From an uncultured SAR116 cluster alpha proteobacterium (GTDB lineage: Bacteria > Pseudomonadota > Alphaproteobacteria > Puniceispirillales > Puniceispirillaceae), in assembly GCA_902583715.1 (NCBI GenBank), contig CACHXC010000002.1, positions 60,325-124,324 on the forward strand: 64,000 nucleotides of DNA. Direction: 5' to 3'. The translations under genes were made by a program, and so were the position numbers. A model generated the notes under the pieces. It saw only the letters and a list, made by a program, of their open reading frames with translations. It was not told the origin of the DNA and did not search any database. Of this stretch, positions 1 through 8,219 are shown in pieces (within the stretch, counting starts at the first letter, position 1; each line of letters starts with the position of its first letter).

Positions 1-152
1 AATAGAGGCACCCGTTCATCAAGCGAGGCCGTGCAGAACACGTGGGTATTGCCAAATTTAGCGAGGCAAGACCCTTCCGCATGTAACGCAACCGAAGGGT
101 CTAATGAAATTGACCTGAGCTGGTCAGTGGAGCGGCCTGATGGACGTGACAT
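1..152 (-). CDS. rph: Ribonuclease PH, N-terminal part (cut by window start)
   Basis: The minus-strand reading frame from the ATG at 150-152 runs open off the window edge and encodes about 50 residues starting [17 protein letters not shown], followed by [20 protein letters not shown]. This is the typical start of RNase PH, the phosphorolytic 3'-to-5' exoribonuclease that trims tRNA 3' ends. An AGGA lies a few bases upstream of the ATG. It is divergent from hrcA, a pairing common in alphaproteobacteria. The catalytic part lies outside the window. The identification is firm although the gene is incomplete. Confidence 0.9.
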   Translation of the reverse strand, partial: MSRPSGRSTDQLRSISLDPSVALHAEGSCLAKFGNTHVFCTASLDERVPL

Positions 153-246
153 GAATGGGTTCCTATCGTGAAAGGTCAAAGATTGGGCTTCGGGCCATGA
201 TTTGTTGCCGTCAAAAAAATAAAACCGCTACAACAGGTTTATGTAA

Positions 247-274
247 TTGACCGTTGCAGATGCGCTAGCATAAA
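247..274 (+). promoter_or_regulatory. Candidate sigma70-type promoter of hrcA
   Basis: TTGACC (247-252), a 16-base spacer and CATAAA (269-274) form a plausible promoter. Transcription would start near 281, directly at the hrcA ATG at 283. No Shine-Dalgarno sequence precedes that ATG, which fits a nearly leaderless mRNA. No CIRCE inverted repeat was seen here. Confidence 0.4.
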
Positions 275-282
275 TTTTCTCT

Positions 283-1341
283 ATGACAGATGCCAGCATA
301 AAGGGCTTAAAGCCGCGCAGTTTAGAAATTTTCCATGAAGTCGTGTCAGCCTATCTGGAAGATGGTTTGCCTGTTGGGTCCAGCCGCTTGGCAAAAACCT
401 CTAAACTTGACCTATCGCCCGCCTCAATTCGAAGCAAAATGAGCGACCTTGAAGAGGCTGGGCTGTTATATGCACCGCATACATCGGCAGGCCGCGTGCC
501 AACCGAGACCGGACTGCGGCTGTTTGTTGACAGCCTTATGGAATTCAACCGAGATTTGCAGTCTGATGAGAGATCAACCATCGACAGCGAATGCGCCGCG
601 CGCGGTATCAGCCTGAACCAGCTTTTGGACAACGCCGGCAAAACACTATCTGGCTTGTCAAATTGCGCCAGTCTGGTGTTATCACCGACAAGCGAGGCTG
701 ATCTACAGCATTTTGAATTTGTGTCAATTGGGGCGAACCGGGCATTGGCGGTTTTGGTGCGGACTGATGGACAAGTTGAAAACCGTCTCATTGATTTGCC
801 GGCTGGCCTGCCATCTTCGACGCTGATCACGGCTGCAAACTATATGAATGCCAAATTAGCAAATCGTAACATGAGAACTGCCGCGGCGTTAATCCGAGAG
901 GATATTGCTCTGCACCGCGCTGAACTTGATGAAGTGACAACCAATTTGGTGCAACAAGGCATTGGCATTTGGTCTGACGGTGAGGGTGGGACAGGTGCCG
1001 CCTTGATTATGCGGGGTCAAGCCAATCTGCTTGATGATATTCAGGCGATGGAGGAGCTTGCCGAAATCCGCGGGCTGTTTGATGCGCTTGATGCGCGTGA
1101 AAATGCCTTGCGTTTGCTGGATGCAACCCGCGATGGTGATGGGGTGAAAATTTTCATTGGCGCTGAAAATAAATTATTTGCATCAACCGGCTGTTCGCTG
1201 GTGATCTCCCCCTATCGCAATGCCGAACGTTCAGTGATCGGGGCGGTAGGTGTGCTTGGCCCCCGCCACATGAATTACGCGCGGATCATTCCCATGGTCG
1301 ATTATACAAGCAAAGCCATCGCCCGCGTATTGGGTCGCTAG
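283..1341 (+). CDS. hrcA: Heat-inducible transcription repressor HrcA
   Basis: The 352-residue protein has the family's usual length. An N-terminal winged-helix region is visible: VGSSRLA at 31-37, LSPASIRSKMSDLEEAGLL at 44-62 and HTSAGRVPT at 66-74. The rest matches the GAF-like dimerisation domain and inserted segment of the family. HrcA binds CIRCE operators, classically at groESL, and its folding depends on GroEL. No CIRCE (TTAGCACTC-N9-GAGTGCTAA) was seen before hrcA, grpE or dnaK, so its targets probably lie elsewhere in the genome. It is divergent from rph and followed on the opposite strand by a PopZ-like gene that separates it from grpE. The start is fixed by the winged-helix domain beginning near residue 10; it has no ribosome-binding site. 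Confidence 0.95.
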   Translation: MTDASIKGLKPRSLEIFHEVVSAYLEDGLPVGSSRLAKTSKLDLSPASIRSKMSDLEEAGLLYAPHTSAGRVPTETGLRLFVDSLMEFNRDLQSDERSTIDSECAARGISLNQLLDNAGKTLSGLSNCASLVLSPTSEADLQHFEFVSIGANRALAVLVRTDGQVENRLIDLPAGLPSSTLITAANYMNAKLANRNMRTAAALIREDIALHRAELDEVTTNLVQQGIGIWSDGEGGTGAALIMRGQANLLDDIQAMEELAEIRGLFDALDARENALRLLDATRDGDGVKIFIGAENKLFASTGCSLVISPYRNAERSVIGAVGVLGPRHMNYARIIPMVDYTSKAIARVLGR

Positions 1342-1366
1342 CCAAAGGGCTTTTATAAAATTTGGC
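1341..1366. terminator. Weak inverted repeat between convergent hrcA and PopZ-like gene
   Basis: GCCAAA (1341-1346) pairs with TTTGGC (1361-1366). The loop contains the palindrome TTTTATAAAA, and GTTTTA follows. It lies in the 28-base gap between two convergent genes and could act as a weak terminator in both directions. The stem is short and the call is tentative. Confidence 0.3.
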
Positions 1367-1369
1367 GTT

Positions 1370-2284
1370 TTATGATGCTTTCGTGGCTTTTTTCGAAGCG
1401 GTTTTTTTAACAGTCGCCTTGTTAGCAACTGGCTTTTTGCCTGCTGCTTTTTTCGTTACTGCCTTTTTGATGGCACTTGTTTTGCGTTTGGTGCCGGCTT
1501 TTGCCGGTGATGTTTTGCCGGGTGCTGGTTTTGGTTGGTGGCTGGTCTCGGCTGGCAATGTGCGGATGGCTTCGCTGACCGCATCACGCAACATTTGTGG
1601 CAATTCAGCAGTCATCACCGCGGATACGGTGCGCCGAACCTCATCGGCAACGGTGGCTGATAACGCGTCCATATCAAATGGGGCGGTGGGATTATGACTG
1701 GCATCGGCTACAACCGTGTCAACCACTTGTTGCCGTGCCTGATAAATAGCCGCGGCAATATCCGCTATTGCTTGATCTTGGTCAGCAGAGGTTGTTTCAG
1801 TGGGGTGATCAGCCGCTATATCATCGGTCTTGATATTATTGGTCTTGATATTATCAGTTTCGGCGTTATCTGCCGTATCATCTGGGGCGCTGTCCGGCGA
1901 TTCATGTGGGCTGGTCATATCCGCCTCATCGGTGAGGTCCGGCCTCCCAGAAATGGGTGGATTATCGGTGGCTGTGCTATTGGCACGATCATCCGCGCCT
2001 GATGTGTTTGTCTCAGGCCTTTTGGCTGGCGGCGGCGTGATGACTGTATCATCTTCCTCATCAAGTTTTTTAAGGAGGTGATCAATACGGGCCATGATAT
2101 CGTCATCATCGGCTGCTGGCGCATTTGCCGATGATTCGTGAGACGACTTGCTTGCGTTTATAATGACAGTCGGAGATGACACGGCCACGCCACTTTCGCT
2201 GGCACTGTCAGGCGTTAGGGCAAGCGCTTCATCATGCAGCGCTTCAATCGATTTCATCACGAGTTTATTTTGCAAAATTGGCAT
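1370..2284 (-). CDS. Acidic PopZ-like protein with lysine/alanine-rich histone H1-like tail
   Basis: The 304-residue protein is strongly segmented. A short motif around 60-78 (DDIMARIDHLLKKLDEED) resembles the N-terminal peptide of the polar organiser PopZ. Residues 90-200 are a disordered Asp/Thr/Ser/Pro-rich linker with a duplicated NIKT(N/D) unit near 145-154. A predicted helix at 203-244 contains AELPQMLRDAVSEAI, like the C-terminal oligomerisation helices of DUF2497/PopZ. Residues 250-304 form a basic tail of KKA/KKT repeats like bacterial histone H1 proteins. PopZ gathers ParB and polarity factors at cell poles; the basic tail would suggest DNA or RNA binding. The similarity is weak and by eye, so this may instead be an unrelated nucleoid-associated protein. 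It sits convergent to hrcA and divergent from grpE. Confidence 0.6.
   Translation of the reverse strand: MPILQNKLVMKSIEALHDEALALTPDSASESGVAVSSPTVIINASKSSHESSANAPAADDDDIMARIDHLLKKLDEEDDTVITPPPAKRPETNTSGADDRANSTATDNPPISGRPDLTDEADMTSPHESPDSAPDDTADNAETDNIKTNNIKTDDIAADHPTETTSADQDQAIADIAAAIYQARQQVVDTVVADASHNPTAPFDMDALSATVADEVRRTVSAVMTAELPQMLRDAVSEAIRTLPAETSHQPKPAPGKTSPAKAGTKRKTSAIKKAVTKKAAGKKPVANKATVKKTASKKATKAS
1826..1855. repeat. Two tandem 15-base units inside the PopZ-like gene
   Basis: GGTCTTGATATTATT (1826-1840) is followed directly by GGTCTTGATATTATC (1841-1855), identical except for the last base. On the minus strand they encode the doubled NIKT(N/D) unit of the acidic linker. The period keeps the frame, so unit number could change without breaking the gene. 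Confidence 0.8.
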
Positions 2285-2479
2285 GCCGGTCCACTGCGAT
2301 TTGACAATATTGTTTTGACACCATTTTGTTGGCCTGAAAGCTTAATCTCTCACAGCTTGCCGCATGATACAACCAAACTATCTGAATGGTTAGGGCCTCT
2401 AGCCGGGACAATCTATCGTCTGAATGGCTGTTAAAAAGCCAATATGTCTATAAAAAAACAAAATTTTTCATTTTTAGTA

Positions 2480-2511
2480 CTTGGCGAACCTCTTTGTGAT
2501 ACCTAGATATG
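2480..2511 (+). promoter_or_regulatory. Candidate RpoH (sigma32) heat-shock promoter of grpE
   Basis: CTTG at 2480-2483, an 18-base spacer and CCTAGATATG at 2502-2511 match the alphaproteobacterial RpoH pattern CTTG-N17/18-CYTATNTNNG with one mismatch. Transcription would begin near 2518, which favours translation from the ATG at 2549 over the GTG at 2528. Confidence 0.6.
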
Positions 2512-2548
2512 TCACGCGTAGCAGAATGTGTGGAATAGCGCCTTTACG

Positions 2549-3232
2549 ATGACGAAAAAAACCGACACAAAAATTGACCCGGAGATGCAGATGGGTGACG
2601 CACCACAAGATGGTGCGGCCATCAGCGATGATGATCTAAAAGATGTGATCAATAATGCCGCGGTGTCTGATGCTGGAGATGCAAATGCGGCCGGAGCACA
2701 AACAAGTGATGCCGAGACTGGTGCACAGTCAGACCCGTTGACTGCCATGATAGCTGAGCGTGACGCGCTTAAAGACCAGCTGTTGCGGGCGCTTGCTGAA
2801 ACAGAAAATATGCGCCGTCGCAGTGAGCGCGAGGCGGAAACCGCCCGAAAATATGGGCATACACAATTCGCCCGTGATTTGGTCGGTGCCGTTGATAATT
2901 TGGCACGGGCGTTGGCATCGGCACCCGAAGAAAAATCGTCACTGGATGAATCGGTTCAATCCTTGCTTACCGGAATTGAGCTAAGCTGGACAGAAATTCA
3001 ATCAGTGATCGAAAAACACGGGGTCCGGCAGATCAACCCGCTGGGTGAGAAATTTGATTATAATTTCCATCAGGCGATGTTCGAAGTGCCAACAAATGAT
3101 CAGCCACCCGGCATGGTTTTGGAAGTGGTTCAGCATGGTTATGCACTCCATGACCGGCTATTGCGCCCAGCCATGGTTGGTGTGTCAAAAGCTGCTGATA
3201 ACGCAGATACAGTGTCAGCAGAAAAACAATAA
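2549..3232 (+). CDS. grpE: Nucleotide exchange factor GrpE
   Basis: GrpE releases ADP from DnaK. From the ATG at 2549 the protein has 227 residues. An acidic, Ala/Asp-rich N-terminal 65 residues lead into a long coiled coil (AERDALKDQLLRALAETENM), followed by RRRSEREAETARKYG and the C-terminal wing containing the family signature NPLGEKFDYNFHQAMFE. An upstream in-frame GTG at 2528 would add seven residues, but it lies only about ten bases from the predicted heat-shock start point, and neither start has a good ribosome-binding site. It precedes dnaK in the same direction, separated by 263 bases holding a second heat-shock promoter. Confidence 0.93.
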   Translation: MTKKTDTKIDPEMQMGDAPQDGAAISDDDLKDVINNAAVSDAGDANAAGAQTSDAETGAQSDPLTAMIAERDALKDQLLRALAETENMRRRSEREAETARKYGHTQFARDLVGAVDNLARALASAPEEKSSLDESVQSLLTGIELSWTEIQSVIEKHGVRQINPLGEKFDYNFHQAMFEVPTNDQPPGMVLEVVQHGYALHDRLLRPAMVGVSKAADNADTVSAEKQ

Positions 3233-3346
3233 TCAGAACTTGTCTGGGGACGAATAGTAAAATTGATTGGGGGAGATTGGCAGGCATCAGACGTGGTGAA
3301 ACCGCGTTGGGGCAAATGCTTGGGTTCACGGACCGTGGCCTACCCC

Positions 3347-3376
3347 CTTGTATCAATAAGATAATGCCCTATATGG
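3347..3376 (+). promoter_or_regulatory. RpoH (sigma32) heat-shock promoter of dnaK
   Basis: CTTG (3347-3350), a 17-base spacer and CCTATATGG (3368-3376) match the alphaproteobacterial RpoH consensus very well. It lies about 120 bases upstream of the dnaK start. The rest of the grpE-dnaK gap shows no gene and no CIRCE repeat. Confidence 0.72.
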
Positions 3377-3495
3377 ACATTAGATATCGGAAATTTGCCA
3401 TTGCGTGCTGGCGCGGTATGCGCGGTACCAATGTCGATGGGCCATGATGCTGTAGCGTTCTACGTCACATATGGTCAGGGAAAGGAGCAGAGATT

Positions 3496-5403
3496 ATGGC
3501 AACAGTAATTGGTATTGACCTTGGCACAACAAATTCATGTGTTGCGGTAATGGATGGTGCAGAACCGCGGGTAATCGAAAACGCCGAAGGTGCACGTACA
3601 ACCCCGTCAATGATCGCCTTTGCTGATGGCGAACGGCTTGTTGGCCAACCCGCCAAGCGGCAGGCTGTGACCAACCCGGAAAATACATTATTTGCGATTA
3701 AGCGGCTGATCGGACGGCGTTTCAAAGATAAATCAACCAAAGATTTTGCTGATCTGGTGCCGTTTGAACTGATTGGTGCCAAAAATGGCGATGCGTGGGT
3801 TAAGGTACAGGGGGAAGAATATTCACCTAGCCAAATATCCAGCTTTGTGTTGCGGAAATTGAAAGAAGATGCCGAAGCCTTTTTGGGTGAAACCGTCAAC
3901 CAGGCTGTTATCACTGTCCCGGCCTATTTCAACGATGCACAACGTCAGGCCACAAAAGATGCGGGTAAAATCGCTGGTCTTGAAGTTCTGCGGATTATCA
4001 ACGAACCGACAGCGGCGGCACTTGCCTACGGGCTGGATCGCAAGGAATCAGGTTTGGTCGCTGTTTATGACCTAGGTGGCGGTACTTTTGACGTATCCAT
4101 CCTTGAAGTTGGTGACGGTGTATTTGAGGTAAAGTCAACCAATGGTGACACCTTCCTTGGTGGTGAGGATTTTGATCATGCCATCATTGAATATCTTGCC
4201 GATGAATTTAAATCGAGCGATGGCATAGATTTGCGCGGTGACAAATTGGCACTGCAACGGTTGAAAGAAGCGGCAGAAAAAGCCAAAATTGAATTGTCAT
4301 CATCGGTGCAAACTGATGTTAATCTGCCCTTTATTACGGCAGATTCAACCGGCCCAAAACACCTTAATATCAAGCTTAGCCGGGCCAAGCTGGAACAGCT
4401 CGTTGAAGATCTTGTCACCCGCACAATGAAGCCATGTCAGGCTGCGTTGAAAGATGCCGGGGTGAAAGCATCAGATATCGACGAGGTGATTCTCGTTGGT
4501 GGTATGACCCGCATGCCGAAAATCATTGATAAGGTAAAAGAATTTTTTGGCACGGATCCGCATCGTGGGGTCAATCCAGATGAAGTGGTTGCCTCGGGCG
4601 CGGCGATCCAGGCGGGTGTATTGACTGGTGATGTGAAAGACGTATTACTGCTTGATGTGACACCATTGTCACTTGGTATTGAAACATTGGGCGGTGTTTT
4701 CACCAGACTGATCGATCGCAACACCACCATTCCAACGAAGAAAAGCCAGGTGTTCTCTACCGCTGATGATAACCAGTCTGCGGTGACCATTTCGGTGTAT
4801 CAGGGCGAACGTGAAATGGCGGCTGACAACAAGCATCTTGGTCAGTTCAATCTTGAGGGCATTTCGCCAGCCCCGCGCGGCGTGCCACAAATTGAAGTTA
4901 CGTTTGATATTGATGCAAACGGTATCGTCAAGGTGAGCGCTAAGGACAAAGCCACTGGCAAAGAGCAGGAAATCCGTATTCAGGCATCGGGCGGTCTGGA
5001 TGATGCTGATATTGAACGGATGGTTCAAGAAGCTGAAGCCAATGCTGAATCGGACAAAAAGCGCCGGTCTGATGTGGAAACACGCAATCAGGCCGAAGCC
5101 TTGGTGCATGGTGCTGAAAAAGCCATGGATGACCTTGGCGATAAAGCGGATGCAAATGCCAAAGCTGAGGTTGAGGCTGGTGTCGAAGCACTTCGCGAGG
5201 CGCTGTCTGGTGATGATATCGAAGCCATTTCAGAAAAATCAGCGGCTCTGTCTCAATCGATGATGAAAATGGGTGAGGCAGCCTATAGCGCCGAGGGTGA
5301 TCAGGCGGATGCAAATGCGGCGGCTGACAATAATGACGAGTCTGTTGTCGATGCTGAATTTGAAGAAGTTGATGCCGACGACGACAAAAAGTCAAAATCA
5401 TAA
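3496..5403 (+). CDS. dnaK: Molecular chaperone DnaK (Hsp70)
   Basis: DnaK is the ATP-dependent chaperone working with DnaJ and GrpE. Its 635 residues include the ATPase motifs [17 protein letters not shown] at the N terminus, [19 protein letters not shown] near 190 and [10 protein letters not shown] near 335. A substrate-binding domain follows, then a helical lid and an acidic tail with [10 protein letters not shown], the DnaK-type EEVD region. A strong AAAGGAG at 3481-3487 lies upstream of the ATG. It has its own RpoH-type promoter and ends in a strong terminator at 5412-5440. Confidence 0.98.
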   Translation: MATVIGIDLGTTNSCVAVMDGAEPRVIENAEGARTTPSMIAFADGERLVGQPAKRQAVTNPENTLFAIKRLIGRRFKDKSTKDFADLVPFELIGAKNGDAWVKVQGEEYSPSQISSFVLRKLKEDAEAFLGETVNQAVITVPAYFNDAQRQATKDAGKIAGLEVLRIINEPTAAALAYGLDRKESGLVAVYDLGGGTFDVSILEVGDGVFEVKSTNGDTFLGGEDFDHAIIEYLADEFKSSDGIDLRGDKLALQRLKEAAEKAKIELSSSVQTDVNLPFITADSTGPKHLNIKLSRAKLEQLVEDLVTRTMKPCQAALKDAGVKASDIDEVILVGGMTRMPKIIDKVKEFFGTDPHRGVNPDEVVASGAAIQAGVLTGDVKDVLLLDVTPLSLGIETLGGVFTRLIDRNTTIPTKKSQVFSTADDNQSAVTISVYQGEREMAADNKHLGQFNLEGISPAPRGVPQIEVTFDIDANGIVKVSAKDKATGKEQEIRIQASGGLDDADIERMVQEAEANAESDKKRRSDVETRNQAEALVHGAEKAMDDLGDKADANAKAEVEAGVEALREALSGDDIEAISEKSAALSQSMMKMGEAAYSAEGDQADANAAADNNDESVVDAEFEEVDADDDKKSKS

Positions 5404-5411
5404 TAGTTCAT

Positions 5412-5440
5412 ACCGGCGCCTGTCAGGGCGCCGGTTTTTT
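5412..5440 (+). terminator. Strong intrinsic terminator after dnaK
   Basis: A perfect 9-base stem (ACCGGCGCC at 5412-5420 with GGCGCCGGT at 5427-5435) has a 6-base loop and is followed by a T tract. It lies 9 bases after the dnaK stop and about 25 bases before dnaJ, so it should limit readthrough into dnaJ. Confidence 0.9.
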
Positions 5441-5463
5441 TCTTTATCGATGATGTGGCGAGT

Positions 5464-6585
5464 ATGAGTAAGCGCGATTTTTACGATGTTCTGGGCGTGT
5501 CTAAAGATGCCGATGAAAAAACATTAAAAGCCGCTTATCGCAAACTGGCGATGGCCAACCATCCGGATCGCAATCAGGGCGATGCGGCGGCGGAAGAACG
5601 ATTTCGTGAGGCTAGTGAAGCCTATGAGGTATTAAAAGATCCCCAAAAACGCGCCGCTTATGATCGCATGGGTCATGCCGCGTTTGACCAGTCAGCTGGC
5701 GGCAGTGGCTTTGGCGGCGGCGGCTTTGGTGGCGGCGGTTTTGCCGATATATTTGACCAGATGTTTTCTGAATTTTCTGGTGGTGCAGGCGGTGGCCGGC
5801 AACGTAATAGCGGTGGAAATGACCTGCGCTATGACATGACAGTGTCATTGGAAGATGCGTTCACCGGCCTGCAGGAAGATATTTCAATCACCGTACCGGC
5901 AAGCTGTGATAGCTGTTCAGGAAGTGGTGCGGCAGACGGGGCCAAGCCCAGCACCTGTGGAACCTGCGGCGGGTCTGGCAGAGTCCGCGCTCAGCAAGGA
6001 TTTTTCGCCGTTGAACGCACCTGTCATGCGTGTCAGGGCATGGGACAGGTGATTTCGGACCCGTGCCGCAATTGTGGTGGTGAGGGCCGTGTCCAACGCA
6101 ACAAAACCTTGTCGGTGTCGATCCCGGCTGGTGTTGATACTGGCACCCGAATCAGGCTGTCTGGAAAAGGCGAAGCGGGTGTGCGCGGCGGCCCGGCTGG
6201 CGATTTGTATATTTTTGTCACAGTGTCACCGCATCCAATTTTTACCCGTGATGGGAATAACCTCTACACGAAAATTCCGGTGCCTATGACTGTGGCTGCC
6301 CTTGGTGATAAAATTGAGGTGCCAACCATCGAAGGCAAGTTGGCGCGGTTGTCAATTGAAGCTGGAACCCAATCTGGCCGGCAATTCAGAATGCGCGGCA
6401 AAGGCATGCCCGTATTGCGGCGCGGTGCTGTTGGTGACCAGATTGTTGAAGTACAAGTGGAAACCCCAACCAATTTGTCAAAAAAACAAAAAGACCTGTT
6501 GCAGAGTTTTTCCGAAGCTGGAAATGCCAGCCCTGAGTCAGATAGTTTTATCGAACGGGTAAAACGAATCTGGGCTGACAACTAG
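5464..6585 (+). CDS. dnaJ: Chaperone protein DnaJ (Hsp40)
   Basis: DnaJ delivers substrates to DnaK and stimulates its ATPase. The start at the ATG 5464 gives [19 protein letters not shown], the usual DnaJ beginning; a GTG at 5455 would add three residues. Visible parts are the J domain with HPD ([10 protein letters not shown]), a Gly/Phe-rich linker ([17 protein letters not shown]), and the zinc domain with four CxxCxGxG repeats ([32 protein letters not shown]). A C-terminal substrate-binding domain follows. The 373-residue length is normal. It lies between the dnaK terminator and dapB; no separate promoter was recognised, so it probably depends on readthrough. Confidence 0.97.
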   Translation: MSKRDFYDVLGVSKDADEKTLKAAYRKLAMANHPDRNQGDAAAEERFREASEAYEVLKDPQKRAAYDRMGHAAFDQSAGGSGFGGGGFGGGGFADIFDQMFSEFSGGAGGGRQRNSGGNDLRYDMTVSLEDAFTGLQEDISITVPASCDSCSGSGAADGAKPSTCGTCGGSGRVRAQQGFFAVERTCHACQGMGQVISDPCRNCGGEGRVQRNKTLSVSIPAGVDTGTRIRLSGKGEAGVRGGPAGDLYIFVTVSPHPIFTRDGNNLYTKIPVPMTVAALGDKIEVPTIEGKLARLSIEAGTQSGRQFRMRGKGMPVLRRGAVGDQIVEVQVETPTNLSKKQKDLLQSFSEAGNASPESDSFIERVKRIWADN

Positions 6586-6634
6586 ACCAGCTGACCTCGC
6601 AACACCTGCCGGACGGGTCCTTGCCAATTTAGGC

Positions 6635-6662
6635 TTGCCGAACAGGCATTGCAGTTTATATG
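6635..6662 (+). promoter_or_regulatory. Candidate promoter of dapB
   Basis: TTGCCG (6635-6640), 16 bases, then TATATG (6657-6662) would start transcription near 6669, 20 bases before the dapB ATG at 6689. It also argues against the upstream TTG at 6635 as the dapB start. Confidence 0.35.
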
Positions 6663-6688
6663 CTGGCCGACATGACCAGCTGGGCGTT

Positions 6689-7507
6689 ATGATTATGACA
6701 TCACATGGAATTACTATTGGCCTTCCGGGAGGCGGCGGGCGTATGGGCGGCATGCTGATCCGTGAAATTGCGCGGGCCGATGATTTGCATCTTGTTGCCG
6801 CCACTGACCGGGCAGACAGTCCGCATATAGGACAAGATGCTGGTGAGATGGCTGGCGTCGGGTCAAATGGCGTGGTGCTTGACGTTGATCCGGCACGGCT
6901 TTTTACTGACGCTGATGTGGTGATTGATTTTACCGCGCCAGAGGCCAGCTTACAGCATGCGGCGCTGGCGGCAGAAACAGGTACGGCGATGGTGATAGGT
7001 ACAACCGGCCTGACGCCAGACCAAGAAGAATTGCTACGGCAAGCTGCTAAAAAAACGGCCATTGTCTATTGTGCCAATACATCAGTCGGTGTGACATTGC
7101 TGACCCAGCTTGTTGAACAGGTCGCCGCGAAATTGACAACTGGCTGGGATATCGAAATTTTGGAAACGCATCACCATCACAAAGTCGACGCGCCATCGGG
7201 TACGGCGCTGGCACTTGGTAAAGCCGCCGCCCGCGGCCGGCAGGTCGATTTGGACAGCGTTGCCGATATGGTGCGCAAAGGCCAAACCGGGGCAAGAACT
7301 GTGGGCAATATCGGTTTTGCGGTATTGCGCGGCGGGGATGTGGCAGGTGAGCATTCGGTCATTTTCTATGGCGAATCAGAACGGGTGGAAATCACCCACC
7401 GGGCAAATGACCGAGTTATTTTTGCACGTGGTGCGTTGCGCGCCACCAGATTTGCCGCCACGGCTGCACCTGGGTTTTACGATATGCATGACGTGTTGAA
7501 GGACTAG
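6689..7507 (+). CDS. dapB: 4-hydroxy-tetrahydrodipicolinate reductase
   Basis: DapB performs the NAD(P)H-dependent reduction in the diaminopimelate/lysine pathway. From the ATG at 6689 it has 272 residues, the usual length. The nucleotide-binding loop GLPGGGGRMGGML is at the N terminus. The active-site motif ETHHHHKVDAPSGTALALG contains the conserved histidines, Lys and the SGT substrate loop. An in-frame TTG at 6635 would add 18 unlike residues and overlaps the candidate promoter; an ATG at 6695 is also possible. It is followed 9 bases later by nth. Confidence 0.95.
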   Translation: MIMTSHGITIGLPGGGGRMGGMLIREIARADDLHLVAATDRADSPHIGQDAGEMAGVGSNGVVLDVDPARLFTDADVVIDFTAPEASLQHAALAAETGTAMVIGTTGLTPDQEELLRQAAKKTAIVYCANTSVGVTLLTQLVEQVAAKLTTGWDIEILETHHHHKVDAPSGTALALGKAAARGRQVDLDSVADMVRKGQTGARTVGNIGFAVLRGGDVAGEHSVIFYGESERVEITHRANDRVIFARGALRATRFAATAAPGFYDMHDVLKD

Positions 7508-7516
7508 GGCTAGGTC

Positions 7517-8161
7517 ATGCCAGCCAAAATGAAGCTCGCCGATATTGATCGTTGCTTTGCGCTGTTATCCCAGCGCCAGCCTGACCCCCAAACCGAACTT
7601 CATTTTACCGACCCCTACACATTGTTGGTGGCGGTGGTGCTCTCGGCACAAGCCACCGACGTGGGGGTAAACAGTGCTACCAAAGGGTTATTTGCCGCGG
7701 CCAGCACCCCGGCGGCAATGGTTGAACTTGGCGTTGAGAGGATCAGCCACCATATCCGCACGATCGGTTTATTTAATACAAAAGCTAAAAATGTGCATAA
7801 ATTATCCCAGCTTTTGTTGGCTGAGCATAATGGCGTGGTACCGACAGACCGCGCCGCGCTAGAGGCATTGCCGGGGGTTGGCCGTAAAACCGCTAATGTT
7901 GTTCTAAATGAAGCTTTTGGTCAGCCGACTATTGCCGTTGATACGCATATTTTCCGGCTTGGTAACCGCACCAGAATGGCGCCGGGCAATACACCGGATG
8001 CGGTAGAGGCTGAATTATTGCGCCGGGTGCCAGATAAATGGAAAAAAGGCGCGCATCACTGGTTAATTTTGCACGGCCGTTATGTGTGTAAGGCCCGCAA
8101 GCCAGAGTGTGGCGCTTGCGTGATCCGTGATTTATGTCTGTTTCGGGAAAAAACCGCCTAG
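7517..8161 (+). CDS. nth: Endonuclease III (DNA glycosylase/AP lyase)
   Basis: Nth removes oxidised pyrimidines and cuts at the abasic site in base-excision repair. In the 214-residue protein the helix-hairpin-helix LPGVGRKTA lies at 118-126 with the catalytic Lys124. The catalytic Asp142 lies in AVDTHIFRLGNR. The [4Fe-4S] cysteines are Cys191, Cys198, Cys201 and Cys207 in the C-X6-C-X2-C-X5-C pattern. It is probably cotranscribed with dapB and ends convergent with a lipoprotein gene. Confidence 0.97.
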   Translation: MPAKMKLADIDRCFALLSQRQPDPQTELHFTDPYTLLVAVVLSAQATDVGVNSATKGLFAAASTPAAMVELGVERISHHIRTIGLFNTKAKNVHKLSQLLLAEHNGVVPTDRAALEALPGVGRKTANVVLNEAFGQPTIAVDTHIFRLGNRTRMAPGNTPDAVEAELLRRVPDKWKKGAHHWLILHGRYVCKARKPECGACVIRDLCLFREKTA

Positions 8162-8219
8162 TGGAGCTGTCCACCGCTATGCCTGGGGTCTATTATGACG
8201 CGGTTTTATTGGGCAGTGT

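Noticed and set aside
153..282. CIRCE operator for HrcA
   Set aside because: No TTAGCACTC-N9-GAGTGCTAA or close variant is visible in the rph-hrcA gap, nor before grpE or dnaK.
1362..1697. Plus-strand ORF of 111 codons with a membrane-protein look
   Set aside because: It is antisense to the lysine-rich tail of the PopZ-like gene; Lys/Ala codons read backwards give Phe, Leu and Ala. No ribosome-binding site and no independent support.
4940..5401. Minus-strand ORF of 153 codons, rich in His and Gln
   Set aside because: It is antisense to the dnaK 3' half; the composition reflects the Asp/Ala/Glu codons of DnaK read backwards.
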